Of a DNA stretch of 64,000 nt, positions 42,986-51,167 are shown piece by piece. The DNA is from Changshengia sp963803165 (GTDB lineage Bacteria; Chloroflexota; Dormibacteria; Aeolococcales; Aeolococcaceae), in contig CAWDLK010000004.1 of NCBI GenBank assembly GCA_963803165.1, positions 1-64,000 on the forward strand, written 5' to 3'. The notes beneath the pieces are model-generated. The model ran no database searches and was not told where the DNA came from. It was given only the letters and a program-made list of their open reading frames with translations. The first letter of the stretch is position 1. Each line of letters begins with the position of its first letter. Both the position numbers and the translations under genes were made by a program.

Positions 42986-45012
42986 CGCCCGCCCTCCGCC
43001 GCCCTCAGCTCCTCCAGGAAGGCCGCCTCGTCGATCACCCGGACCCCGAGCCGCTGCGCCTTCTCCAGCTTGCTGCCCGCCCCCGGGCCGGCGACCACGG
43101 TGTGGGTCTTGCGGCTCACGCTGAAGCCGGGGTTGCCGCCGAGGCGGCGGATGCGCTCCTCGGCCTCGGTGCGCGGCATCGCCTCCAGCGACCCGGTGAG
43201 CACCCAGGTCTGCCCGGTCCACGGCCCCTCCCCCACCACCGGGGCGGGCTCCGCGGTCACCCCGACCTCGGCGAGCTTGGCGAGCAGCTTCCTCCCATCC
43301 TCGCCGTGGAACCAGCGGAAGACGGCGGCGGCGACGGTCGGCCCGATCCCCTCCACCTCGACGAGGTCGTCCTCGGTGGCCTCCGCCAGGCGATCCAGGG
43401 ACCGGAAGTGGGTGGCGAGGACCTCCGCGGTGTGCTCCCCGACGTGGGGGACGCCGAGCGCGTTGATCAGCCGGTGGAGGGGGACCTGGCGGCGCCTGGC
43501 GATGCTGGCGATCAGGTTGTCGGCGGACCTGTCGGCGAAGCGCTCCAGGGTCAGCACCTGCTCCCGGGTCAGCCGGAAGAAGTCGGCCGCATCCTCGACG
43601 TGGCCGGCCTCGAGGAGGGCGGCGATGACCATGGGGCCCATCCCCTCGATGTCGAGGGCCGAGCGGCTGGCGAAGTGGATGAGCCGCTCCCAGCGCTGCG
43701 CGGGACAGAGCGGGTTGACGCAGCGGCGGGCCACCTCCCCCTCCTCGCGGACCAGCTCGGAGCCGCACACCGGGCAGCGGGCCGGGACCACCCACGGCGA
43801 GGCGTCCGCGGGCCGCTTCTCCAGCACCACCCGGGCGATCTCGGGGATGACGTCGCCGGCCTTGTGGACCAGCACGGTGTCGCCGACCCGCACGTCCTTG
43901 CGCGCCACCTCGTCCTCGTTGTGCAGGGTGCAGCGCTGGACCGTGGACCCGGCGATGAGCACCGGGTCGAGCAGGGCCACCGGGGTGCAGGTCCCGGTGC
44001 GGCCGACGTTGACGAAGATGTCGAGCACCCGCGTCTCGCGCTCCTCGGGCGGGAACTTGTAGGCGACGGCCCAGCGGGGTGAGCGCGACACCGCCCCCAG
44101 CTCGGTCTGGATGTCCCGCGAGTCGACCTTGATCACCACCCCGTCGGTCTCGTAGTCGAGGTCGTGACGGGCGTCCTGCCAGTGCTCGAGGTAGGCGCCG
44201 ATCCCCTCCCCGTCCACCTCCCGCCGGTTGGGGTTGACCCGGAAGCCCATCTCCCCGAGCAGGGTGAGGACCTCGGACTGGGAGCGGGCCGGGCCGGGCG
44301 GGTCCAATTGATACATGAAGGTCTGCAGGCCCCGGCTGGCGGTGACCGCCGGGTCGAGCTGGCGCACCGCCCCCGCCGCGGCGTTGCGCGGGTTGGCATA
44401 GGTCTGCCTGCCCTGCTCCTCGAGCTGCTGGTTGAGTGCGGCGAAGCTCCCCTTGGGCATGTAGACCTCGCCGCGCACCTCGAACTCCGCCGGCATCCCG
44501 GCGGGGACGCTGCGCAGGCGGAAGGGGATGGAGCGGATGGTGCGCACGTTGGCGGTGACGTCCTCGCCCTCGACGCCGTCACCCCGGGTCGCCCCCGAGA
44601 CCAGCTCGCCGTCCCGGTAGGTGAGCGACATCGCCAGGCCGTCGATCTTCAGCTCGCAGACGAAGCGATCCACGCCGGGGACCAGCCGCTGGATGCGGCG
44701 GCGGAAGGCCTCGACCTCCTCCAGCGAGAAGGCGTTGGCGAGGGAGAGCATGGGGGTGCGGTGGCGGAACTTGACGAAGCTCCCCGAGGGGGCGCCTCCC
44801 ACCCTCTGGGTGGGGGAGGCCGGGGTCTGCAGCCCCGGGTGGCGAGCCTCCAGGGCGAGGAGCTCGCGGAAGAGCCGGTCGTACTCCGCGTCGGAGATCT
44901 CGGGGCGGTCGAGGACGTAGTAGAGGTGGCCGTGGTGCTCCAGCTCCGCCCTCAGCTCGGCGGCGCGGAGGCGAGCCTCCTCGGGGATCGGCTCGCTCGG
45001 GGTCTCGCTCAT
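42982..45012 (-). CDS. ligA: NAD-dependent DNA ligase
   Basis: A 676-residue ligase. The adenylation motif LKIDGLAMSLTYRDG places the nucleophilic Lys at about residue 122. Domain Ia reads YYVLDRPEISDAEYD. An OB-fold follows, then a four-Cys zinc finger (CPVCGSE...CVNPLCPAQ), HhH repeats and a C-terminal BRCT domain (GPWTGQTWVLTGSLEAMPR). Length is normal. First gene of the ligA-methyltransferase-uvrC unit; 93 bases divergent from the O-methyltransferase. Confidence 0.97.
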   Translation of the reverse strand: MSETPSEPIPEEARLRAAELRAELEHHGHLYYVLDRPEISDAEYDRLFRELLALEARHPGLQTPASPTQRVGGAPSGSFVKFRHRTPMLSLANAFSLEEVEAFRRRIQRLVPGVDRFVCELKIDGLAMSLTYRDGELVSGATRGDGVEGEDVTANVRTIRSIPFRLRSVPAGMPAEFEVRGEVYMPKGSFAALNQQLEEQGRQTYANPRNAAAGAVRQLDPAVTASRGLQTFMYQLDPPGPARSQSEVLTLLGEMGFRVNPNRREVDGEGIGAYLEHWQDARHDLDYETDGVVIKVDSRDIQTELGAVSRSPRWAVAYKFPPEERETRVLDIFVNVGRTGTCTPVALLDPVLIAGSTVQRCTLHNEDEVARKDVRVGDTVLVHKAGDVIPEIARVVLEKRPADASPWVVPARCPVCGSELVREEGEVARRCVNPLCPAQRWERLIHFASRSALDIEGMGPMVIAALLEAGHVEDAADFFRLTREQVLTLERFADRSADNLIASIARRRQVPLHRLINALGVPHVGEHTAEVLATHFRSLDRLAEATEDDLVEVEGIGPTVAAAVFRWFHGEDGRKLLAKLAEVGVTAEPAPVVGEGPWTGQTWVLTGSLEAMPRTEAEERIRRLGGNPGFSVSRKTHTVVAGPGAGSKLEKAQRLGVRVIDEAAFLEELRAAEGGR

Positions 45013-45105
45013 CGGTCCATCGCTCGTGACGGTTGGCCTCCCGGCCGATTATGGGCACCGGGCGGGTCCGGTCTCGCCGCCCCCGGCTGGTACCGTTGTC
45101 AGCGG

Positions 45106-45765
45106 ATGGCCCGCACCTCGGCGTTCCTCGACCCGCGCCTCAGCGAGTACCTGGTCGCCCACGCCCGGCCGGCGGACCCGCTGCTGGCCGAGCTCGCCGC
45201 CGAGACGGAGCGCTCCTGGTCCGACCTGGACATGCAGATCAGCCCCGACGAGGGCGCCCTGCTCCGGACCCTGGTCCGGCTCTGCGGCGCCCGGCGGGCG
45301 ATCGAGCTGGGGACGTTCACCGGGTATTCGTCCCTCTGCATCGCCCGCGGGCTGGCACCCGGGGGCCGGCTGCTCTGCGTCGACGTGAGCGTCGAGTGGA
45401 CCGACGTCGCCCGCCGCTACTGGGAGCGGGCCGGGCTCACCGACCGCATCGAGCTGCACCTCGGGCCCGCGCTCCGGATCCTCGCCAGCCTCCCCGAGGA
45501 GCCGCAGTTCGACTTCGCCTTCATCGACGCCGAGAAGAGCGAGTACATCGGCTACTACGAGGCGCTGGTGCCGCGCATGAGCCGGGGCGGCCTGATCGCC
45601 GTCGACAACGTGCTCCGCCACGGGACCGTCTTCGGGCTCGGCGAGCCGGACCGGCGCACCGCGCTGGCCCGCGAGTTCAACGACCACGTGCGCGCCAACT
45701 CGCGGACGGAGTCGGTCATCGTCCCCATCGCCGACGGGCTCACGCTGATCACGCTCGCCTCCTGA
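45106..45765 (+). CDS. O-methyltransferase (caffeoyl-CoA type)
   Basis: A 219-residue SAM-dependent O-methyltransferase of the CCoAOMT/COMT-like branch. Motifs include AIELGTFTGYSSLCIARGL, LLCVDVSVEW and the metal-binding FDFAFIDAEKSEY with the following AVDNVLRHGTV. Such enzymes methylate catechols or similar acceptors using a divalent metal. The ATG at 45106 is used; a longer open frame upstream overlaps the promoter and is not protein-like. Divergent from ligA and convergent with the helicase. Confidence 0.9.
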   Translation: MARTSAFLDPRLSEYLVAHARPADPLLAELAAETERSWSDLDMQISPDEGALLRTLVRLCGARRAIELGTFTGYSSLCIARGLAPGGRLLCVDVSVEWTDVARRYWERAGLTDRIELHLGPALRILASLPEEPQFDFAFIDAEKSEYIGYYEALVPRMSRGGLIAVDNVLRHGTVFGLGEPDRRTALAREFNDHVRANSRTESVIVPIADGLTLITLAS

Positions 45766-45775
45766 GCGTGCCGGG

Positions 45776-45791
45776 GGGGCCGGGCGGCCCC
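45776..45791. terminator. GC hairpin between convergent genes
   Basis: GGGGCC and GGCCCC flank a four-base loop in the 30-base gap between the O-methyltransferase and helicase genes. It could end transcription from both sides, but neither side has a T-tract. Confidence 0.35.
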
Positions 45792-45795
45792 GTTC

Positions 45796-48700
45796 TCAGC
45801 CGCCGGCGGGGAAGAGCTGGGCGTCGGCGACCGCGAAGATCTTCATCCCCGCCTCGTCGAAGCGGATGACCACCTCCTCGCCGGCGCGGGTCATGGTGCT
45901 CTTGAGAATGGTGCCGGCCCCGTACTTGGGGTGCTCCACCCGCATCCCCTCCGCGTAGCGCTGGGGGGCGACCTCCACCGGATTGGCCCGCACCGCGTGG
46001 GCATGGACCGCCTCGCGGACCGCGCCGGGCTGGCGGGGAGCCGTCACCGGGGGGCCGCCGGGGCGGCGCACCACCTGGAGCATCTCCGGCGGGATGTCGG
46101 CGAGGAAGCGGGAGGCCTGGGAGAGCTGCCCGGCGCCGTAGAGGTGGCGGCGGAAGGCGTGGAGGAGGTAGAGGCGGTGCTGGGCGCGGGTCACCCCCAC
46201 GTAGACCAGCCGGCGCTCCTCGGCGATCCCCTCGTCGCCCTCCTCGAGCGCCCGGACGTGGGGGAGCAGCCCCTCCTCCAGGCCGGCGAGGAAGACCACC
46301 GGGAACTCCAGCCCCTTGACCTGGTGGAGGGTGATCAGGGTCACCCCACTCGTGCTCTCGTCGAGGCTGTCGACGTCGGAGACCAGGGCGACGTTCTCCA
46401 GGAACTGGTGGAGGCCGTCGGGAGGCGGGACCTCCCCGTACTCGTCCGAGTAGCCGATCAGCTCGGTGACGTTGGCCCAGCGCTCCTCTCCCTCGGGGGT
46501 GCCGTCGCGGAGCATCGACCGGTAGCCGGTCTCCTCCACCACCCGCTCCAGCAGCCGGGGGACGGGGAGACGGCGGCTCAGCTCTCCGAGGCGGGTCACC
46601 AGGTCGGCGAAGGCGGCGAGCGCCTGGCGAGCGGCGGCGCCCAACTCGGCCTCCTCGCCAAGCAGGGGGACGGCCTCGAAGGGCGAGATCCGGCGGCGGC
46701 GGGCGATCCGCTCCAGCTCGGCGACGCTGCGCTCGCCGATCTTGCGCCGGGGGACGTTGACGATCCGCGAGAAGGCGACCGGGTCGCGCGGGTTGGCCAC
46801 CAGGCGCAGGTAGGCGAGCACGTCCTTCACCTCCTTGCGCTCGTAGAAGCGGAGCCCGCCCACCAGCCGGTAGGGGACGCCGCGGCGGAGGAGGACGTCC
46901 TCGAAGGCACGCGACTGCGCGTTGGTGCGGTAGAGCACGGCGATGTCGGTGAGTGAGTACTCCCCGGTGCCGATCAGCCGCTCGACCTCCCCGCAGACGG
47001 TGAGCGCCTCCTCCTGCTCGTCGTAGACGGGGATGAGGCGGACCGGCTCGCCTCCCGAGCGCTCGGTCCAGAGCCGCTTGGCCGCGCGGGCCTCGTTGAC
47101 CCGGATCACGGCGTGGGCGGCGTCGAGGATGGGCTGGCTGGAGCGGTAGTTCTGCTCCAGGGTCACCACCCGGGCGTCGGGGAAGTCCTTGCGGAATTCG
47201 AGGATGTTGCGGATGTCGGCGCCCCTGAAGCGGTAGACCGAGTTGTGGGTGATCAGGCCGTTGGCGATGAAGTTGTGGGTGTTCTCGACATCGAGATCGA
47301 ACACCTGGCGTTGCCCGGAGACGCGCTCGACGTCGATCACGACGTCGTATCCACAGCTCTCATCGAACATCGCCATGCCGCGACGCACCGAGTCGGCCCT
47401 GGTGGCGGGGAGGGAGTTGGACTCCCGGTCGGCCTCTGCGTTGATCCCGAACCGTCCCTTCATCACGATGACCCCGTTGAGGGCGTCTGCCAGCCGGCTC
47501 GCGGTGTGCATGACGGTGGCCATGTCCTTGAAGACCGTCTCGTATCGCCAACTGGCCATCGAATCGGCATGCGCCGGCCGAACTCGGAGGCCGAGAGCCC
47601 GAATGGCCTCGGCACCGGCGTCGTCATTGCCACCCACCGCGATCAGATGCATCGGGGTCGCCCCCCGGCGATCGGCGCAGAGGGTCACCACGACATTGCG
47701 GCGGCTGCTGTTCCGGGAGCGAGGGTGGTAGTGGGGATGATCGGGCGAGAGCCCGCGGTCGTGCAGCAACCGTGGACCTGACGCTTCCGTGTCAAAGGCA
47801 TCGAACACCGCCCTCAGTCGCGCCAGATCGTGGACCAGTCCGTTTCTGGAACCGCCTTTCCGGGGCACGAAGGGCAGGGTGGGAATCTGATAGCGCAGAG
47901 AGCTGATGTACTCGTCCTCTCGAGCGTCGGCCTCGCAGCCGTGCACCGCCAGCACCCAGAGCGCATCCGCGTGCTCCTGCAGCGCTCGCTGACGGAACCC
48001 GACCATCGGCTTGACCTGGCCAGCCGTATGGACTTGAGTGGTTCCCAGCCGGTAGCCGAAGCCCGCCTTGTGCATCAGGTAGAGGAAGAAGTAGTTGGGC
48101 GAAAAGCCAAGCCGATAGCCCGCGAAGTGGATGTGCTCAGGGGTGCTCACCACCTCCCGGCCCGCAGCAGTCCGGATGCGCACCATCTCGGGCGCGACGC
48201 GCTCAGAGACCCTCAGCACACGTGCGGAGCGGATGGTCCCGCTCCCGCCCGCTGAAGCGACCATGTCTCCGGTGCGCACCGCCTCGATCGGCTTGCGGGA
48301 GCCGTCGGCCATGCTCACCGCGGTCCCGGCTTCCAGGCACTGGTCGTCATCGCCCACAACAGTGAGATTGCGGTGATCGGCGGCCAGCAGCGACACCATC
48401 AGGTACTGGGCGTGGTTGGTGTCCTGGTACTCGTCGACGAAGAGGTGGCTCCAGCGGCGCCGGTAGTGCTCGAGCACCGGGGGGGCGTCCTGCAGCAACC
48501 GGACGGTCCTCATCAGCAGGTCGTCGAAGTCCAGCGCCCCGGCCTCGGCCAGGGCGGTCTCGTAAGCCCGGTAGACGCGGGCGGCCTCGTTCTCGAAGTG
48601 GCCGTCGGCGCGGCCCGCGAAGGCGGCGGCGTCGAGCAGCTCGTTCTTGGCGGCGCTCACCACGTGCACCACCTTGGCCGGGGCGATGCGCTTGTCGTCG

Positions 48701-49101
48701 ATGCCGACCGACTGCATGGCCCGGCGCATCGCCGCCAACCGGTCGGCTTCGTCGTAGATGACGAAGTTGGCCGGAACGCCGATGGCGTCGCCGTCCCGGC
48801 GCAGCATCCGCGCCCCCACCGAGTGGAAGGTGCCCAGCCACATCCCGCTGACGTCGGCGCCCAGCAGCTTCTCCACCCGGCTGCGCATCTCCCGGGCCGC
48901 CTTGTTGGTGAAGGTGACCGCCAGCACCTCCTGGGGGCGCACCCCACGGGCGGCGATCAGGTAGGCGATGCGGTGGGTGAGCACCCGGGTCTTGCCGCTG
49001 CCCGCCCCCGCGAAGATGAGGAGCGGGCCGTCGGGCGCCTCCACCGCCTCGCGCTGGGCCGGGTTGAGGCCGGCGAGGAGCGCGACGGCGTCGGCAGGCA
49101 C
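45796..49101 (-). CDS. UvrD/PcrA-type DNA helicase containing an intein
   Basis: The open frame is 1101 codons; removing a 366-residue intein leaves a 735-residue superfamily 1A helicase of normal length. Extein motifs are intact: Walker A GAGSGKT (residues 32-38), TFTNKAA, FHSVG, DEYQDT (223-228), VGDDDQ joined to SVYRFRGA after splicing, EQNYRSSQPI, TLHQVKGLEF and LVYVGVTRA. The C-terminal GMRVEHPKYGAGTI segment is the PcrA-type Tudor-like domain that binds RNA polymerase or partners. The enzyme unwinds DNA 3'-5' in repair and transcription-coupled processes. Function requires intein splicing because the insertion divides motif III. Confidence 0.95.
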   Translation of the reverse strand: MPADAVALLAGLNPAQREAVEAPDGPLLIFAGAGSGKTRVLTHRIAYLIAARGVRPQEVLAVTFTNKAAREMRSRVEKLLGADVSGMWLGTFHSVGARMLRRDGDAIGVPANFVIYDEADRLAAMRRAMQSVGIDDKRIAPAKVVHVVSAAKNELLDAAAFAGRADGHFENEAARVYRAYETALAEAGALDFDDLLMRTVRLLQDAPPVLEHYRRRWSHLFVDEYQDTNHAQYLMVSLLAADHRNLTVVGDDDQCLEAGTAVSMADGSRKPIEAVRTGDMVASAGGSGTIRSARVLRVSERVAPEMVRIRTAAGREVVSTPEHIHFAGYRLGFSPNYFFLYLMHKAGFGYRLGTTQVHTAGQVKPMVGFRQRALQEHADALWVLAVHGCEADAREDEYISSLRYQIPTLPFVPRKGGSRNGLVHDLARLRAVFDAFDTEASGPRLLHDRGLSPDHPHYHPRSRNSSRRNVVVTLCADRRGATPMHLIAVGGNDDAGAEAIRALGLRVRPAHADSMASWRYETVFKDMATVMHTASRLADALNGVIVMKGRFGINAEADRESNSLPATRADSVRRGMAMFDESCGYDVVIDVERVSGQRQVFDLDVENTHNFIANGLITHNSVYRFRGADIRNILEFRKDFPDARVVTLEQNYRSSQPILDAAHAVIRVNEARAAKRLWTERSGGEPVRLIPVYDEQEEALTVCGEVERLIGTGEYSLTDIAVLYRTNAQSRAFEDVLLRRGVPYRLVGGLRFYERKEVKDVLAYLRLVANPRDPVAFSRIVNVPRRKIGERSVAELERIARRRRISPFEAVPLLGEEAELGAAARQALAAFADLVTRLGELSRRLPVPRLLERVVEETGYRSMLRDGTPEGEERWANVTELIGYSDEYGEVPPPDGLHQFLENVALVSDVDSLDESTSGVTLITLHQVKGLEFPVVFLAGLEEGLLPHVRALEEGDEGIAEERRLVYVGVTRAQHRLYLLHAFRRHLYGAGQLSQASRFLADIPPEMLQVVRRPGGPPVTAPRQPGAVREAVHAHAVRANPVEVAPQRYAEGMRVEHPKYGAGTILKSTMTRAGEEVVIRFDEAGMKIFAVADAQLFPAGG
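47242..48339 (-). other. Intein in helicase motif III
   Basis: A 366-residue in-frame intein, from the codon for Cys (CLEAGTAVSMADGS) to the terminal Asn (FIANGLITHN), followed by Ser of the C-extein. Splicing residues are present: Cys1, block B TPEH at intein residues 66-69, penultimate His and terminal Asn, and +1 Ser. It should splice by the class 1 route. The host site VGDDDQ/SVYRF is a highly conserved ATP-binding motif, typical of intein targets. The DNA reads less GC-rich than the flanking exteins, which suggests transfer. Residues 82-157 may hold a GIY-YIG-like homing nuclease fold; no LAGLIDADG motif is seen. Confidence 0.92.
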
Positions 49102-49201
49102 GGGGCGGATTCTACGGGTGGGGAGCCACCCCCCCGGGCGAGCCCGGCTCGCCCCGGCCTGGTTCGGCGCCCCCGGGCGGGCGGGGACGCGAGCCCGGAG
49201 G

Positions 49202-51055
49202 TCAGACCGGCCGGATGGGGACCAGGGCCGGCACCGAGAGGCCGGGCGGTTCGGGGTGGGGCCGGGCCCTGCGCCCGGCGGTCTCGCCCTGCCCGGCGGC
49301 GAGCACGTCGCGGAGCCGGCGGGGGATGCCGAGCGCCCAGCCCTGCCCGAGGGCGGCGCCGAGCCCGAGCATCCGGGCGCAGTCCTCGGGGGTCTCGAGA
49401 CCCTCGGCGATGATCTCGCCGCCCAGGCTGCGAGCCACCTCCACCAGTCCCCGGATCACCGCGGCGGAGCCGCCGTCCTCGGCGGTGACCACCAGGCTCT
49501 TGGCGACCTTGATGAACTCGGGCCGGACCACGGCGATGGCCTCGATGGTCGAGAGACCCTCGCCGACGTCGTCCATCGCGAAGCGGAAGCCGGCCCGCCG
49601 GTAGCGGGCGCAGGCCTCGGCGAAGCGACCGAAGCGGGTGATCTGCTCGTTGACCTCGAGGACGATCTGGGTCGGCTTGAGCGCCGCGTCGGCGAGGTGG
49701 CCGAGGATGACCTCGAGGTCGCGATCGGGGTCGGTGAAGGCCCCCACGCTGATGTTGATGAAGAGCGAGCCGCCCCGGGCCAGCAGCCGGTGGGCGCCGC
49801 TCATGGCCGAGACCTGGCAGAGGGTCTCCAGCTCGCGCGAGACGCCGAGGCGCCGGGCGGCGTGGAACATCCCCTCGACCTCGGTGTCGGTGGGGGCACC
49901 GGTCGGCCGGGCCAGGGCCTCGTAGCCGATCAGCCGCCCGTTGGTGAGGTCGCGTATCGGCTGGTAGACGGACTCGATCTCGCGGCGGGCGACCAGGGCG
50001 GGAACCGACTCCAGCCAGCTCCCCGCGCGCGATCCGGCACCCTCGTCCACCACCACCCGGCCGCCGCCCATGGCCCGCCCGGCGGCGGCGAGGGCGCGCA
50101 GGGCGCGGTTCATGAGGTCGTCGGCGGGCTCGCGGCGGTCCCAGAAGGCGATCCCGACGCTCACCGTGCAGCCGGCGGGGAGGTCGCCCTCGATGTCGCG
50201 GACCAGCTCCGCGACCTCGTGGGTGGTGAGCCCCTCGAGGACCATCGCGAACTCGTCGTTGCCGACCCGGGCGAGGTAGGCGAGCCCGGGGGCGTCGGGG
50301 TCGCTGCGCTGGGTGAAGCGCAGGACGGTGGCGACGTCGGTGAGCAGGCGGTCGCCGGCGGCGTGGCCCCAGTCCTCGTTGAAGGCGCTGAACCGGTCCA
50401 GATCGATGACGGCGACGGCCAGGGGCGCCTCCCGGCGCGCGGCCGCCTGCAGACGGACCGGCAGCTCGGTGTAGAGAGCCCGGCGATTGGGACAGGTGGT
50501 CAGGAAGTCGGTGTAGGCGACGGAGGCGAATCGCGCCTGGTCGGCGCCGTGCCCGCTCAGGGTCCTGATGGCGGCGGCGGCCCCGACCGCCGCCAGGGTG
50601 GCCACCGCGACGTAGGGGTCGCCGGCCACCACCAGGGCGACGCAGCAGCCGGCCAGGGCCAGCACCATCCCCACCACGAGGGCCGAGCCGTCGTGGCGGA
50701 GGGCCAGCCAGGCCAGGGGGAGCGCGAGCAGGGTGGCCACGTCGACGGCCCTCATCCGCAGGCCGGTCTCGGCACCCAGCGCCAGCACGATCGCGGCCCA
50801 CGCCCCCACCGCCTGACCGGCGCGGGGGACGCGCTCCAGGGGCACGACGGCGGCCAGGGCGGCGAGCACCAGGAGCGCGAGGGGGAGGCCCCAGGCAAGG
50901 TCGAGGCCGGAGTGCTGGGTCCACAGCTCGACGAGGAGCAGCACCCCACCGGCGCCGAGCCAGGCGGCCGCGGCGCCCCGGACGGCAAGCCGATCCGGGC
51001 GCTGTGAAGCGGCGGTGTGCGGCGGCGCGATGTGCAGCGTCCCAGCTTCGAACAT
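49202..51055 (-). CDS. Membrane GGDEF-EAL cyclic di-GMP protein
   Basis: A 617-residue protein. Six or so hydrophobic helices (residues about 25-165) form a MASE-like sensor, followed by a GGDEF domain and an EAL domain. The cyclase motif reads RVGNDEF (residues 265-269 GNDEF rather than GGDEF), so diguanylate cyclase activity is doubtful. The EAL domain has YEALARP, NIS, EVNEQ, DDVGEG, a Lys in EFIKVAKSL, AEGLET and GQGW, which supports phosphodiesterase activity. The net role is probably c-di-GMP breakdown controlled by the membrane part. Orn (20753) would clear the pGpG product. Confidence 0.9.
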   Translation of the reverse strand: MFEAGTLHIAPPHTAASQRPDRLAVRGAAAAWLGAGGVLLLVELWTQHSGLDLAWGLPLALLVLAALAAVVPLERVPRAGQAVGAWAAIVLALGAETGLRMRAVDVATLLALPLAWLALRHDGSALVVGMVLALAGCCVALVVAGDPYVAVATLAAVGAAAAIRTLSGHGADQARFASVAYTDFLTTCPNRRALYTELPVRLQAAARREAPLAVAVIDLDRFSAFNEDWGHAAGDRLLTDVATVLRFTQRSDPDAPGLAYLARVGNDEFAMVLEGLTTHEVAELVRDIEGDLPAGCTVSVGIAFWDRREPADDLMNRALRALAAAGRAMGGGRVVVDEGAGSRAGSWLESVPALVARREIESVYQPIRDLTNGRLIGYEALARPTGAPTDTEVEGMFHAARRLGVSRELETLCQVSAMSGAHRLLARGGSLFINISVGAFTDPDRDLEVILGHLADAALKPTQIVLEVNEQITRFGRFAEACARYRRAGFRFAMDDVGEGLSTIEAIAVVRPEFIKVAKSLVVTAEDGGSAAVIRGLVEVARSLGGEIIAEGLETPEDCARMLGLGAALGQGWALGIPRRLRDVLAAGQGETAGRRARPHPEPPGLSVPALVPIRPV

Positions 51056-51070
51056 CGTCGCGGTCAGAGT

Positions 51071-51123
51071 AACCGTGACCCGCTCGTCACAGAGTACGAA
51101 CGGGTCGCGTCCCGGTCACGGTT
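51071..51123. promoter_or_regulatory. Inverted repeat upstream of GGDEF-EAL gene
   Basis: AACCGTGACC (51071-51080) is exactly complementary to GGTCACGGTT (51114-51123), with a 33-base interval that itself contains weaker pairing (CCCG...CGGG). It lies immediately upstream of the GGDEF-EAL start. It could be a leader hairpin or a protein-binding site; no c-di-GMP riboswitch consensus is recognised. Confidence 0.4.
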
Positions 51124-51167
51124 CCTGAACTGTCGTCTGACCTGGCGGGGATGAATCTGACAGCCGG

